Below are positions 12,301-26,600 of a stretch of DNA of 64,000 nucleotides, in pieces. Below the pieces are notes generated by a model, which was given only the letters and a program-made list of their open reading frames with translations, made no database searches and was not told the origin of the DNA. Positions within the stretch are counted from its first letter, which is position 1, and each line of letters begins with the position of its first letter. This stretch comes from Ooceraea biroi. Its lineage: Eukaryota > Arthropoda > Insecta > Hymenoptera > Formicidae. The DNA lies in NCBI RefSeq assembly GCF_003672135.1, contig NC_039507.1:15802278-15866277 (forward strand), read 5' to 3'. The translations under genes and the position numbers were made by a program.

Positions 12301-14638
12301 ATGTGTAAGTGGTGAGATAAATGTTTTAATCTCCCGGCAACTAAGACGTTCCGCAGCGGAAGCTGGTAGCTCGATAGTGGAAATATCGTCGTGGCAACGC
12401 GTGGAAAAATTGGTCTTGAGTGAAAAGAGGCGAGATAGAAGAGGCAGCATCAGCTTGCATCGTTAAGCCACCGGAGTTTATTTGCTCGCCGCTGGTGAGC
12501 CAGGTGATAAATCGACGGCAACAGTTCCCAAAGGGGATGGCGAGCGAGGCTTTCGCGGGCGCAATATTTCTCATGACGCTCCTATCGATAAGTCGAATCT
12601 AAGATTCGATCCGCGATCTGGCACGATTGCACCTTCTCGCAGATTAAAATTATACGAATCGCGCGGCTATACGAGCCTCTGGATCCATCACGCGCATTTG
12701 CACTATTTTGCTTCTACAAAGACATACAGTAATTCCTAACAAAACATGTTTTTCCACGTATGAAAAAAGCGGAAATTGAAAAATGATTCAATTCAATTCG
12801 CAGCAAGTAGCTCAATATGATTTGTAAATTGATAATAAGTTTAATTGGGCTTTACGAGGCATCGCGACTTCTCGAACTCCCCTTCAGTTTTCGCTGAATT
12901 ACAGACCATTTTACTTTGCAGTAAATGATGTAAATTTGTCTATGCGTCTGCTTTGGATGTTTAGCGGAATGCTAAAGCTATTGTAGCTATTGTAGCTGGA
13001 AATCTCATTTTTTTGCACGAGAATTTTTCTTGGTGATATTTCTCTACATGACACCGCGCTCACGTTCTATGACAGTACATTAGTAGAATATGGATTATTC
13101 TTTATAATTTACGTGTTATTTAGCATTTTTGTAACAATGTTTTAGAACGTCACTTTACTGTGGTCACATGCGGTTCTTGCTTTACATATGTAATCTTCGC
13201 ATTACGTGTTCCATTGCTTCAAACAAAATCGCGTAACGTTACGGCTGCGGCGAGGGCGTTTATGTGCAGTTTGCGGAATATATTCTCCCATCACCCTAAC
13301 GCGTCGAGTGCTCGTACTATTTATTGCTAGAATCCATTCGGGGCCGTCGACCCGTGGCTGCGTGTCGCCCGAATAATTTTAGATAGAAACAGGATTCGGA
13401 TTATAGGAGCGCAAGTTCGGGATCACAAGGAAAATACGCGTCGCGGTCAAGATCAATGAGCGTCTAGGACTGACACGCCTTACTGTAATTACAGTTTGCA
13501 TTGCTCAAGCCAAAACATAATATTTTTCGAATATCAGCTATTAATACCCCTTGAATACCTGAAACAGGATACTATTTGAAAATATATCGGTATTCAATAT
13601 TTAATGCATAATATTTCTCAAATATTGTCGAATTAATATGTTTTTAGGATCATCTTGCGTCAATACTTTCTGAATTTGCTCACAAAATGAAAACTCCACG
13701 AGTTTTATCGTTAATATTCAAATAAATACAAATGGAGACAAGACCTTTCCAATAAAAGTTTTATTGGATTTATTGGTGATCGACTTGTTACTTTTTAGCC
13801 GATATTGCTTTCTTTCATGACTTTCATGACTCTCTTTTTACTCCAATTCCTTGTTATAACGTCTTAACCAAATCGCAGAGAAGTTTTCTTTAGAGTATAT
13901 TACAATATACGATATATGGTATATTAACAATTCTCCACCATCGTGCAGGTCGTTCAGGAAACCGCAAACGATCCCGTTCGTAAATTTCACAGCGGGACGT
14001 CAACTGCCACGTGTTTGGTTTTCGAGATAGAGAGGTATCTTTCACATGGAGGCCCACTCTAAGAGCTTGCCAACATTCTTCCGCCTGTCTATCTATTTAT
14101 ATGTGTGCCCGGATGAAATTCATAGATCTGCAAAATAGCTGACGGCGGCACAAAGACGGCACAAAGCGACATCAGTCGTCTTCACGTTCGACGAGTTCAC
14201 ATGCTGCAAATAGTGGAGCACGCGAGAGAGTGTCGAGTGGCTCGGCGATTAAAAGAAACTTGTAGATTCACGTAGATCGCACTCACGCAGCACGATACGC
14301 ACGGATCACCGCTTGGATCTCCTCGTCGAGTCTTTGTAAGACTGCGATTGGTGTTTACAGACGACGGAAATTTAGCCGAAGTGACTCGTGGTCGAGCTCT
14401 AATGCAGCTGGAAGAATGATGCTTCTTTCTGATATTCGTCCTACGAGAGTGCCGGGCGATTGTTCCTCCTCGTGACGAACTCTTCGCTTGACAAGGATCT
14501 GTAGAGTCAACTGCGGGATCGATCCTCGAGAATCGTTGGAACGCGTAAGGTATCAAAAGACACCCCCGCACATTTAAGCGTTTCGATCGCACTCGAGAAG
14601 TAAAGAGACCGCACGCTTGCGAATCTATCCCGCTGAAA
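9331..14638. other. Long intergenic stretch upstream of the K2P gene
   Basis: No gene recognised in 5.3 kb. The somewhat GC-richer patches near 11,317-11,557, 11,792-12,094 and 12,226-12,739 hold short open frames on both strands without domains or splice structure. A small perfect palindrome (CCAATAAAA, G, TTTTATTGG) sits at 13749-13767. AT dinucleotide runs occur around 9,440-9,475. The last few hundred bases probably include the promoter and 5' UTR of the short K2P isoform. Confidence 0.45.
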
Positions 14639-17600
14639 ATGTCGGGCTCGCCGCGAGTACGAAAAATGCCGCCCAGGCCAAAGATCCTGCTTCCAGTTCC
14701 CGGACAATACTATCCGCAACAGACGCCGACTGGTATGGGATACGTGTCGACGCCGTACGGGCAAACACCGATGCCCATGACGCCGGTTTCTGGTCAGCCG
14801 CAGATGATCTATGCCAATCGGGCCAGCGAGTTCGTCTTCAAGGGGATCAAGGGCTTGACCAAGTCTGGGCTCAGTGTGGGAGAAAAGAGCGCCTTTTGGC
14901 TCTACGAGAAGGTAACGGAGTCAAGAGGAAGGCATTTTCCTCTTTAAATATTACGATACAAAATGCGGATTTGTTTAAAAAAAAAATTATTAGCATACGT
15001 AGGAAGGTAGGAAATTGTGAAAAAGTTGACATTGATTTTATAATTTAATTTTATAACATAATTTTTGGGCAATATTTATCGTTTGGCAATTTATTAGTTT
15101 CTTTCAACTATTGATACATTGAGATAATAACTTTGATTATTAAGGTATTTAATAATATATGATAACAATATGCACAGGTTAGTTCCTGGAGCAAGAGATG
15201 GTTCACGCATATTTTTTTATTCGTCATCATACTTCTCTATAGCATCGCAGGCGCGATGATCTTCATGACGGTCGAGGGTACGCATGAGGATGTTCTCCAC
15301 TACAATATCCGAAAAGACAGGTATCCCTTCAGATATCTAGAGTGAAATAAAGCTCATAATTAAATTATCAAAACAAAATATGGTGCTGCGTTACACCTAT
15401 TATAGAAATTTAAAAAATCTAGAAACTTAATAAAAAATATTTCTTAATAAAAAATATTTCTTAATAAAAAATATTTATTAATTCGCAATCTGATGCGAAA
15501 CATTGCCTAGTTAAGGATATCGAGTACCAACATTACAATCTTGATCTTGATTATGAGCAACGAACCAAACAATTATTTTTTATATTACTACAAGATTCAT
15601 TATTTAAATTAATTGTTTTATTAAAATGGAACACGCCAAAGGATGCAATAGTCACATTGCAATACAAAAGATTATTGATTATCCAGGAATAATATCCGGG
15701 ACAGTTCAACGAACGAATGAGAATGACGAATCCTTCGTCATGGATAAAAAAAAGTGTCATTCAATGTGCGTTAACAATGCAACGCCGACTTCAACTACAA
15801 TTGTATCCTAGTATCCGGCAGCGAAACGTGTGCGTGAACTTTAATTTGATCCCTGTTGGTCGTGAGACATGCAAACTGGATGGAAACTGCAGTTTAAATC
15901 CAATTTTGTTGCTGATAATGACGCTTCTGAGCCTGTTTGGTCCTGTCAATGCCGCGTGTTCCGCGTTGTTACGTCGTTCGCCATGCTAACTAGTATTGGA
16001 TTTCGCGGCGGCATTGTTTGCAGAATTGCTGTAATTGTCTCGTTTTAATGCCATTGTATAATTTCTGTGTCCCGTGAAACTTGATTGAAAAATGCTCCTA
16101 TTCAGGATGAATTTCATAATAAGGAAAGCTTTCATAAACAAAAGGAACTTTTAAATAATAATTATATAATATATATTATATTATTATTACGTAATAAATA
16201 TATTATTATAGCGCATTAATAGCTGATTTTTTCTTATTTGGTGAAGATAAAAATTATTGTGACCGCTTGATCTCTGCGAAAAATGCGATATGCTTCGCGA
16301 AGTCATTACTATTTCTCTACTCGAGAATTTTTATTTCTTAACAGAATTATCACAGAATAATGCAGGTGATACAATAAACGTTTGCACGACTTTGTGCGTA
16401 TTGTCCGCGATTGTCACGTCGGCGGTTTCGCGCCTGTCTCTGGCGGTGAAATGATTTTCCCCGCACTTTTCTAGTTTGATCGATCGGCCTTAGGACTCTT
16501 AGGACGAAGGTCAGGTAGGCCGTGCTTGTTCATAAGAAATTGACCTCGCGTGACAGGTACGATAAGACGGAACCGCACGCGTGGATTGGCTAAATGCTCA
16601 ACAATTGTGCGATTTATATGTACCCGATAGTAGTAACATCGGCAATATTGAAGGTAACGAGAGCGTCAAGACCGTTCCTCCCTCAGTGAAGGCCAGGGTC
16701 AACGTTTGCCCCGAATTATAGGCCGGAGAAATTACGGCGAATGTAGAGAGATATTATACCTCGCCGTGATCGCTGCGAACTATCGCTTCATTAGTCGTAC
16801 CGTCGCCAGTATTTAATTAAAGCACAAACGAAACTTTGTGCGTGTTTATAATTATCATAATTATATGTATATCTCCTGAGGGGGTATCTTCGTTGTAGGA
16901 AGTTTCTCCTGAAATATACCAGAGATTCTAATCCGTAAAATTAAGGAGTGGTTGAGGATGATTGCGTCTTCTCGGTGGTAATAAAATGCCATTATGCCAG
17001 ATTGAAGTAAAGCCCTCCGTTATTAGTTGGATCCTGCATTTGCAGCTTTATTTAATACTGGATGAATGCTTTGATATTACCCTCCTTAATTTCATCTACT
17101 ATTTCATCAAAAGTTCATCTTAATTTAATATAATTTCTATAATGTAGATCTTCGCAAAATAAAATTATTACACAATCATGGATAATTTATAAGAGACGTT
17201 AAGAAAAATAAAAGATACAGTTAATTATAATTAATTAGCCAAATTTGAATTATATTATAGTTAATAGTAATTATAGTCAAAATTTGGTTTTTATTATAGA
17301 AACAAAACGCTCAATGCGATCCATGAACTTTGCGACGACACGGTACTGGCATCAAATCCGGAACGATGGAAGGGAAAAGCGAGGCACGAGCTGATGCAGT
17401 ACGAAGAAAACTTGTATGCATTCTTTCAACGTGGAGTGACGGATCGCGGCACGAAAATATGGACTTTCTGGAACGCTGTGTTCTACTGCGGCACTATTTA
17501 TACAACTATTGGTGAGTAACAATGTTTCTTTGTTCATTAATTTCGTCATCTGTTGGCAACTCGCCGTTTTTCGTAATCTTAGAATACTGCTAGCAAGATA

Positions 17601-20600
17601 AATCCAGAAATAGTATAATATTTCTTCGTATTGAAACAGATGTAAAATTACCAAATTACAAATTTGCAAGACTTTCAACAATATTATTTTTCTATCAAAT
17701 AAGGAATTCATTTCCACGATTTTCTAAAATATTCCCGACACGTGAGTCTAATGGGCGTATATTTTCTTTTGGAAAAAGGAGATGTGATTTTGACACTCGT
17801 GTCAGAGAGATGATTGAGTGCTTACTATTCGTACGACATACGTCTTCCTCGGGAGAGAGCAATTTTCGTGTGAAACGTATCATATTTTGATGCGTGCCGA
17901 AACCTCTTAAGTGGTACGATTATTATGATGGAACGCGATTCTGACAAAACGTTTCGACTTCATCTCAACATCGCGTTGCCTCGTAAAGTCGGCGGGAGCT
18001 ATTTTTATTTATCCGCCCGCGCATCTTGATGAGATTCGGTTTATTTGTCCTGCGTTGCCTTTTCAAGCCAGTAATCGAATGCCCGAAGATAAATGCAATA
18101 CGGTGGTATAGGAAACGCGCGTCGCATGTATCAGTATGCTGCGTGTACATCACGACTAATTTCACGTTCAGTCACTTGCTTGTTCAGGCTCTGTTACTTT
18201 GCACGTGTTAAACCACGTGGAGCTCCAATAATGTAGACGTATTAATCCGACTGCAAACCTGTTGGATGCAATTAACTGATTTATTTCTCGCCTAACAGAG
18301 CGATTTTATTACCGATTATTACCGATGAGGTGCATCAATGTTGAAACTTCCTCAGGTAACAATATTTTATAAAAATGACGCGATCAGAGTATCGTTACTT
18401 TTTTTATTTCATTTATTTAAATAAATGTATTTAAAAATGTCGATTCTATTGATTCTATTTGGAAAATTAAACAACATTATAAAATAAAATTGGATACTTC
18501 GTTTATTCATGAATTATTTTTACGTATGAAGGTTTGATATATTTTTGTATGACAGAATATACATAAAACAAAGCGTATTCGCGCCAAGTTTTATTCGACT
18601 AATTCGCATTATCGATACGCGCGTGTAACACACGTAATATATTACACACGACCCAGTTTCATGAATCTTCTCTGCAATTTTCGCTCTCTTGCGGAAATTG
18701 ACATACGCGCACAGCCAATATAGAACTTGCAGCTATTCAACTCCAGGAAATATTTCATTCGACGACGCAGCGTCGCTTTGCAATGTCAGTATCTATCAAA
18801 ATCTTTTACGAGATATTTCCGTACATCGGAAGTGACACTTTGCGAATACTGCACTTCACGGATCGAAATGGCAAATGGAGTAACGTATTTATTCACGTTT
18901 TTGCCATAATCATATGAAGCTTGATGCTTATAGGAAGCAAAATTAAAAATAACTCAATAATTGCCTTCTCACATGTCCGATTTTTCATTTTTCATTTTCT
19001 ATCGAGAGCGAGCTTTTATAAACTCCTTAAAGTGACAATCTAATTTATGATCCCGGACGACTGCACGGAAGTTCAAAATAACGAGCTGCGTTATCCGGGG
19101 AAACTTCATGACACAGATTATCTAGGAACGTCGGTTTCTTCGTCGTCGGTCATGCGGATACACACACACCTACTATTTATACACGGGCCAGATATACTTA
19201 TTCCTGCATCCAAAAATTATCTAAATTAGACGACAGATCGACAGAGTTTATTTTAAAAATAAAAAATCTAATTCTCTCATTCAAGTAATTGAATCGCAAT
19301 TCCAAGCATCTATCGCAAAGGACCGCAAAAGATATTACTGCAACGCTTAATCATGTCATCGCACGCATACGAGATACTGTATAATCTCGAGTAAAACACG
19401 TGCGTGCCTCATTTCCTTTCACTTCAAACACTTCAGTTAAAATTCCACGATTCCAATATTGCATTGAAGCGTGCAGCTTCTAGAACATGTCGTGTGCCCA
19501 CGCGTACTATTTCGAGTCCTGTCATTATATAACGGGAAAGAAGGTGAGTAAGATGGTCGTAGGAAGACAAGGCGTGCTTTCGTTTTTGAGTTTTCCACAC
19601 AACGAAGAGAGAGATCTCACACGCGATGTTTCCGACCGAATTAAACACGCTTGTTAGCGCGGCACGGCCGCGTGTTGTGACGTCCGCTGAAAAATTTCGC
19701 GTAGGATTACGGACCGATGCATTTTCGGAGGGTGATATCCGAGTGATAATTAATTGGAATTAATTATTTATTGATTATTTATTGAATCACGTGCACGAGT
19801 ATTTGGATAATAAATGCCGCTGTTATATCGTTGGTCACGCTTTTATTAAAATTGTACGATGCGATAAACGTTTAGCATTTCGAATTAGCATTTCCGAGCT
19901 ATTTGATATATGCTGATATTTTATTGTAAGTGTTTAACGTGTATGTTTGGATTTATATATGTAATTTTATATTACTTATTTATACATAGATTTATATATT
20001 ATATTATTTGCGATGTTTTTCTTCAAAATAGAGCAGAGTAAATTTATGTAACAATGTAACAACCATCGAGTTAACTAGTTGAATTTTATGAACATTGCGA
20101 AAAAGCAATTTCCATTGTAATTTCAATTTCGGAATACGGACATTCCAGGCGAAGTTTTATGTAGACAACACGTTTCTCGCTGGAAAAATATGCTTTATCA
20201 GGCACTATTTATGACTTCATTCTGATGATGGCTTCATCTATACTGATGGTTATAAATGGGCAGTGAGGCGACGTCGTTGCAGCAACAAGACAAAGAATAT
20301 TGGAAACTGTGTCCTCGTTAAGCACAACGGACGAAAACACTCTTTTGTTCATTGTATTTTCCAACCATAAATTGTGATTGACCTTGAATCGCTAATTAGA
20401 TAACAAAATATCTCCACGTGGATATCTATCAATATTTTATCAAAAAATTCTACTTGAATATTTCATTTGAATTATTCAACATTTTATTTGTCTAAATAAT
20501 GCAAAGTTTCTTCGAAAGAATTTTACTTGTGACTTCATTATTACTTAACATATCATACAACAACAGAATTTTTTATTTGATTCTTACGAAAAATTAAATT

Positions 20601-23600
20601 AAAATTTTAATTAAAATTAAAATTCTGCAATTTTTCGCTTGATTTTTTTGCACGAATCGAATTTAATTAATCATCCTAATTTTTATTCTTATCCTAAAGG
20701 TTTTATGAAACGGGATTATATCTGCAAGTCCGTGTTTCTCCTGTTCATTAACGAATCCACTAGAATTATTCGTGTCATGGACTACAGATTTGATCATCTG
20801 AAATCAGTCGTCCCTTTGCTGCCTTCGTTTCTGCTTAATAGCTTCATTCGAATTAAATTACCATAATAGAATAATTCCAGCTCACTGCATTTCTCTTGTT
20901 GCTTCGGTCTCATTGAATCATTATTGCGAGCATAATTCTAGCATTTGTGAAGCGTATACCAGTACGATTAATTAATGCTAATAATTATTTCGACGCACAA
21001 TAGTTGCCAATTTTCCGCAGGTAGCGTTTAACGATTCAATAAATTTCATTGTCACGCATTACCATAATATTATACATATATATTCATTCTTGTACTTAAT
21101 AGAACAATCCGAATTCTTATAAATTCTGTCTCCATGCGTTGAATAATCGAATCCTTGATGCTAAAACATTTAATCATTCTCTTATTCAACATAAGATTTT
21201 CGAAAAAGGCGACGAAAGTCAAATTTTCGACGCCTTTACCGGCCGCGTCATCAGAACTTCCCTGGTTCAGCGAAGTTACAAGGTCAAAGAGCTGACTGAT
21301 CTCCCGTGCCTAGTGATGGGGTGTAAACGCCGGGCGGTATAACGGGTTGCAGCAGATGCAGGCGCGGCGTCGCGACGCCGAAACGGCGGGCTCGATTGCG
21401 CGGAGCTCTCGCTCGATATCCGCTGCGGCAAAGTCGCATCCGGTTCAACCGCCGCTGCCGCTGATAGCGACAAACGTCGCCGGCGTCGCGGTGCCGGCGC
21501 TGGTGGTGGGAGCCGCCTCCGTTTTATTTCTGTCCCGGCTTCGTCGGGGCCGGTTTCGCGAGTGTATCGCGAGCACGCTTCCCTTGAACGCGTGAGAATC
21601 TTTCTCGCGTGCGTCAAACGACGACGACAACGACAACGACAACGACAGTGACGAGGATTCAGGATGGAGGACAGTTACATTGTGCACAGGCGTCGCAAGG
21701 CGGCCGCCAGGAAGCGCGAGAAGACCCCCGATCCTTCGTCGAGGGGTACCGCGTCGCGAATGGACACTTCGGATGATGAGGACGAGGAGAGGCGAGCCAG
21801 AATGGAAAGGATGGCTGAGGAGGCCGAGCAAATGGAGCAGCAGAAAGAAAACAGACTGATGCAACAGCAACAGCTAGAAACACCTGCGAAGGAACCCAAA
21901 GAGATTAGGGATAGGAAGAGAGACGACCAGGAAGGAGAGGAACCGGTCAAGAGGAAGGACAGGGCTGAGGCGAGGAATTCCGCGAACGTGGATGACATGA
22001 TCGCCATACGCGCCGAAGTAGCAGCTAAATCAGCGGCGACGACGGCCGCGACGGCTAGGAATAGTTCAAAGACACGTGAGAGTGACGTCGCAGCGAGTGG
22101 CGGCGATAGCAACACACAGCCGATAAAGCAGATGATGGAGGTGGCGAACAAATCTGATGATGGTATCGTGAGACGGAGGAGCTTCAGGAACGAAAGCGTT
22201 CAGGTCACGAGAGAAAAGGATGTCCAGGAAACGTCGGAGACGCCGAAGGAGACTAATGGCGCGACGGCCAGGCCCCCGGAAGTCCGCAAAGTGGAGAGGC
22301 GGTTCAAGCGGAAATCGAAGGAGCGCGTAGAACGGTACAGCCGCTCGACGGACTCCAGCGACATGGACGTGGATGACAGAAGCGAGTCAAGTCGAAGGAG
22401 GACCAAGTCACCGGAAGTGGCGAGGCCGAGAGTGAAGAAGGCAAGCGGAAGAAGTCGAGTCAGCGATCCGGAGGTTCAGAAGAGGGACGCCGAGAGGATG
22501 AACCGAGAGAAGAGATCGTCGAGCCGGCAGAAAGTGGAGGATGAGCCTGAGAAGACAAAAGATAAGGACAGAACGAAGGAAAAGGACAAAGACTCCGAGA
22601 GATCGCGCTCGAGGCCTTACAGCCAGGCAGAGGACAGTGACGAGGATGCGAGGATGATCAGAAAGAGCGAGAGCGTCCCGTCGAGACCTGCCGACGAGCG
22701 AGTGATGAAGAAGTCCTCGACCGAGAAGCTGAAGAAGCAGATTATCCCGCTGAGCAATGACAGTCTGATAGAGGACTTTGCGAGGGCTCAGAAGGTCTAC
22801 CTGTTGAGAGAGCGCAGCATCCTTGATCCGGAGCCAGAGGATGTGTTCCAGGACGCGGTTGAAACAAGTGTTTTGAGAAGAAGAAAGTTCAGCCTGGCGC
22901 ACACCGAGAGCGAACACGAGGAGATCGTTCAAGATGTGACGCGATCTTTCGATGATAAGACGAAGTCATGGTTTTCCTGGTTGCCCTTTTGGCGCAAGAA
23001 AGAGGAAGTTAATGATGACACGAAGAAGAACATTGAAGACGAGCCGAAGCCGATTCCGAAGACTGAAGAGATCAAGACAATAAAGCGAGAAGTCGAATCA
23101 GAAAAAGTTACCTTCTTGGATTTCGTCAAGGCTCTCAGAGACATCGTCAGCGAATTCAAGGCCTTCGTGGCTCAGAATCCGCGGGAAACAACGATCATCA
23201 GGCGGCTGCGCAATCGTTGCATTGCTGGACTATTGCTCGTGATAATTTACTGCGGCCTAGGCGCATTCATCTTCCGGTTCATCGAGGGCGCGTTCGAGAC
23301 GTTCTACAAGTGCGGCGTGAAACGCGTCAAAAGGGATTTCCTTGATAGTCTGTGGAACTATAGTCACAATCTAAGAGAGGACGACTGGAAGAGCATGGCG
23401 CGTAAAAAGCTGATGGAGTTCGAGGAACAACTTCACACTGCGCACGAGGCTGGTTTGCACTCCTACAGCGGTCAAAAGAGTTGGAGCTTCTTAAACGCAG
23501 TGGCGTACTGTCTCACCGTCATTACCACCATCGGTGAGAAAGCGTCTTGAGGAAAATTCAGGCCAGAAGTAGTTCTTCCGGGTTGAAGAGATCGTTTTTT

Positions 23601-26600
23601 AGTATTTCTCTTCGTTTTTCAATTTTTCATACAGCTTCTTCAGTTCTTTCCGAGAAAGTCAAAGCATTCTGGAATTAAAAAGAACATATCTTCACAAAGT
23701 TCGAACTTTGTTGAAAAATTTGAAGAAGTTACTTCTTCAAATTTTCATTTGAACAGGTCCAGGATAATGTTTAACACCGCTATTAAATTGCTGTTGCTTA
23801 TTCATAACTATTGGCAAGTTAATCTTTGTATACTCTGAAAGGGTAAATTAGCATTATATGCGATGCACATTATTCCGTGCAATATGGCACGCGAAGTTTA
23901 AGATGAATATATTCATGCTGCGCAAGCTTGCGAACAAATTTTGTGGTTCGTTTGACATAAATTGTTTTATGAATCCTGTATTGATTTTCACACGAATACA
24001 ATAAAATTCCCAATCATCTATATACGACACAGAGTGTCAAAAGAAATTCGCACGTGTTGCCAAAATAAAAACCGATTTAAAAAAGCCAAACTGGAAATAT
24101 GAAAGATTATTCTAGCTAAAATGAATAAAAAAATATGAACCGTTGCAACTTATAATAGTAAACATAAAGAAATAATATAAGAAATATATATAATAATTAT
24201 TTATTTAATTGATTTTTTTCGATATTGTGCTTTAAATTCCAATTTGCCAGATGGATTTTTGCAACGTCAAGTATGAAAGCGATAAATTTAGACCGTAGAC
24301 AAAAAAGTAAAGTCCGGCGTCATTCATTTCGTTATTGATTTTCGTTACGCAATGCTCTCGTAGTTTTTACCGAGCAAATAATAAAATCGCGGAAATGGCG
24401 CGATCAGGTGAAAGTTTAATTGCATTGCTGAGTCAACCGCGTTGATTCTTTCTTCTTTGATCGTATGAGTCAAGGTGCATTCATTTGACGAAGAAAACAG
24501 CCGCTGAACTCCGTTGTTGAATAATCTAAATTTAGATTTACTCGCGACGTGTAAACGACGCTTTTGCGATGTCGATTCAGACCGGCGCGAACAAAATAAA
24601 CCGTGACCGTTGATGCAAATTCATCGCTGCAACGCCTCTTAAAATTAAATGTAATTAGTGCACTTAATATAATAGTAACATATAAATAAATATAATTTAA
24701 ATATGGCATAAATATGTACTACGTAAATTATATTTTAATGCGTCACAGCTGCATGAAACTAATTTTTTATAGCTAGCTTTATACCTCAGAATAAATAAAT
24801 GTAGCACAAATATATAATGAATAACAATAATACTAATAAATAACAATAATACTAATAAATACTAATAATACTAAACAATAATACTAATAATACTAATAAA
24901 TAATACTAATAAATAACAATAATACTAATGAATTAGAGGATTTTTTATTTCAGGATATGGACACATCTCGCCAAGTACGAACGCAGGAAGAGCAATCACG
25001 ATCGTTTATGCCATCTTTGGTATCCCAATGTTCCTCATCGTTCTAGCGGACTTTGGTAAATTATTCACGCGCGGTATAAAGTTCCTGTGGGCATTTGTGA
25101 GGAGGTTGTACTACACCGGTAGTTGTCGGAAGGTCCGTCGCACCGTACCCGTTCAGGTAAAATATCCAATAACGCCTTGAGAAAAATTATTAGCTAAAGA
25201 AGAGATAAATGAAATTTTGACTTTTCCGAATTCTTCACGGCATCCACTTCAACGTTGAAAATTCTTAAAGTATTTCGCGTTTTGAAAGATATTTCTATCT
25301 TCTTTTTTATATACTAGTACAACACAAGCGCGCGCTATTTTATTTTTCAATGTTAATAATGTTTTCGAATAATAATATATGAATATTATTATTCGAAAAC
25401 ATTATTTATTTATTAAAAAATTTTTTTCTTTTTCCGAGGAGTTCTGAGATGTTTATATTATTAATTGGCATATTGCCTAGAGTTCTCTGCTATTGAAAAT
25501 ACCGTAAACCCGGAAATGAAAAAGTTCTAACCCGTAGAAATTTTTTCTTTATCCGGTTAGTTCTGAGCTGTTGATATCATTATTTTTTATTCTACTAGCA
25601 CCACAGGCGCGCGCTATTTTATTTTTCAATATTAATAATGTTTTCGAATAATAATTCATCTATTAATTATATGATAAATAACACAAATCCTATTCTAAAA
25701 AAGGCGTTAAAGGTGTTATTTATTTCATCATGTTTCATCAATACAAATTTGACAGAATTGACAGCTGCCGTTTTCACGTTCCTAAGAAATAATAAATTAA
25801 TATAACCGCACTGACAGCCACTATGACATTCTGACATTCGCAACACGAAGTTCAAGTTACACGAAGTTCGAGCCAAGCGAGAGAACCAATCAGCGTCGCG
25901 GAAAAGAGGCCTCAATATTCGATAAAAAAGAACTTCACGAAGTTAACACGCCTTTTTTAGAATAGGAGAATCATTTCTTTCTTATTTCTAATTGCACGAT
26001 TGATCTATTCAGTTGATTGTGTCAATTTCATATTTATTGGAAAAACCGTAGGAAGTCATGAAGGGCGTGCAACTCGTCTACGATCTCGCGACGTTCCGGA
26101 GGCCGTCGCAGATGAATCCGGAGGAGATCCAGGAGATGCAGAAGCAGCAGGCTCAACAGCCGCAGACGGTCCTGAATCTGGACGCCAACTCGCCAGACAC
26201 ACCGGGTACACCGGCTTTATCAGCTTTCGCCATCGACGACGAGTTCAATCTGCCTATCTCGGTGGCAATCTTCATCCTCCTGGGTTACATTTTCATAGGA
26301 GCCACGCTATATAACTTGTGGGAGCATTGGGGATTCTTTGAGAGCTTCTACTTCGTCTTCATCTCCATGAGCACTATTGGCTTCGGCGACTATGTGCCAA
26401 AGGTGATTATTCTTGACTGAATGTTGTTCCGGTTGCATTCTTTCCGGTACAAATATTCTCGTGAATTCGTGGATGAAACTTTGTATTGAAATTTCATGAT
26501 CGATCTTAATAGCTTATAGAAATCAAGAAGTAGATCGTGCAAAGTGCAGAAGAACTAATATAAGAATACTCGAGTAGGAAAAATATTTAAATATTTAAGT

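Noticed and set aside
14197..14764. Minus-strand frames opposite the first K2P exon
   Set aside because: No domain; overlap the plus-strand exon that fits the channel in phase.
21675..22932. Minus-strand frames of 158 and 174 codons
   Set aside because: Leu/Ser-rich mirror images of the charged K2P N-terminal exon.
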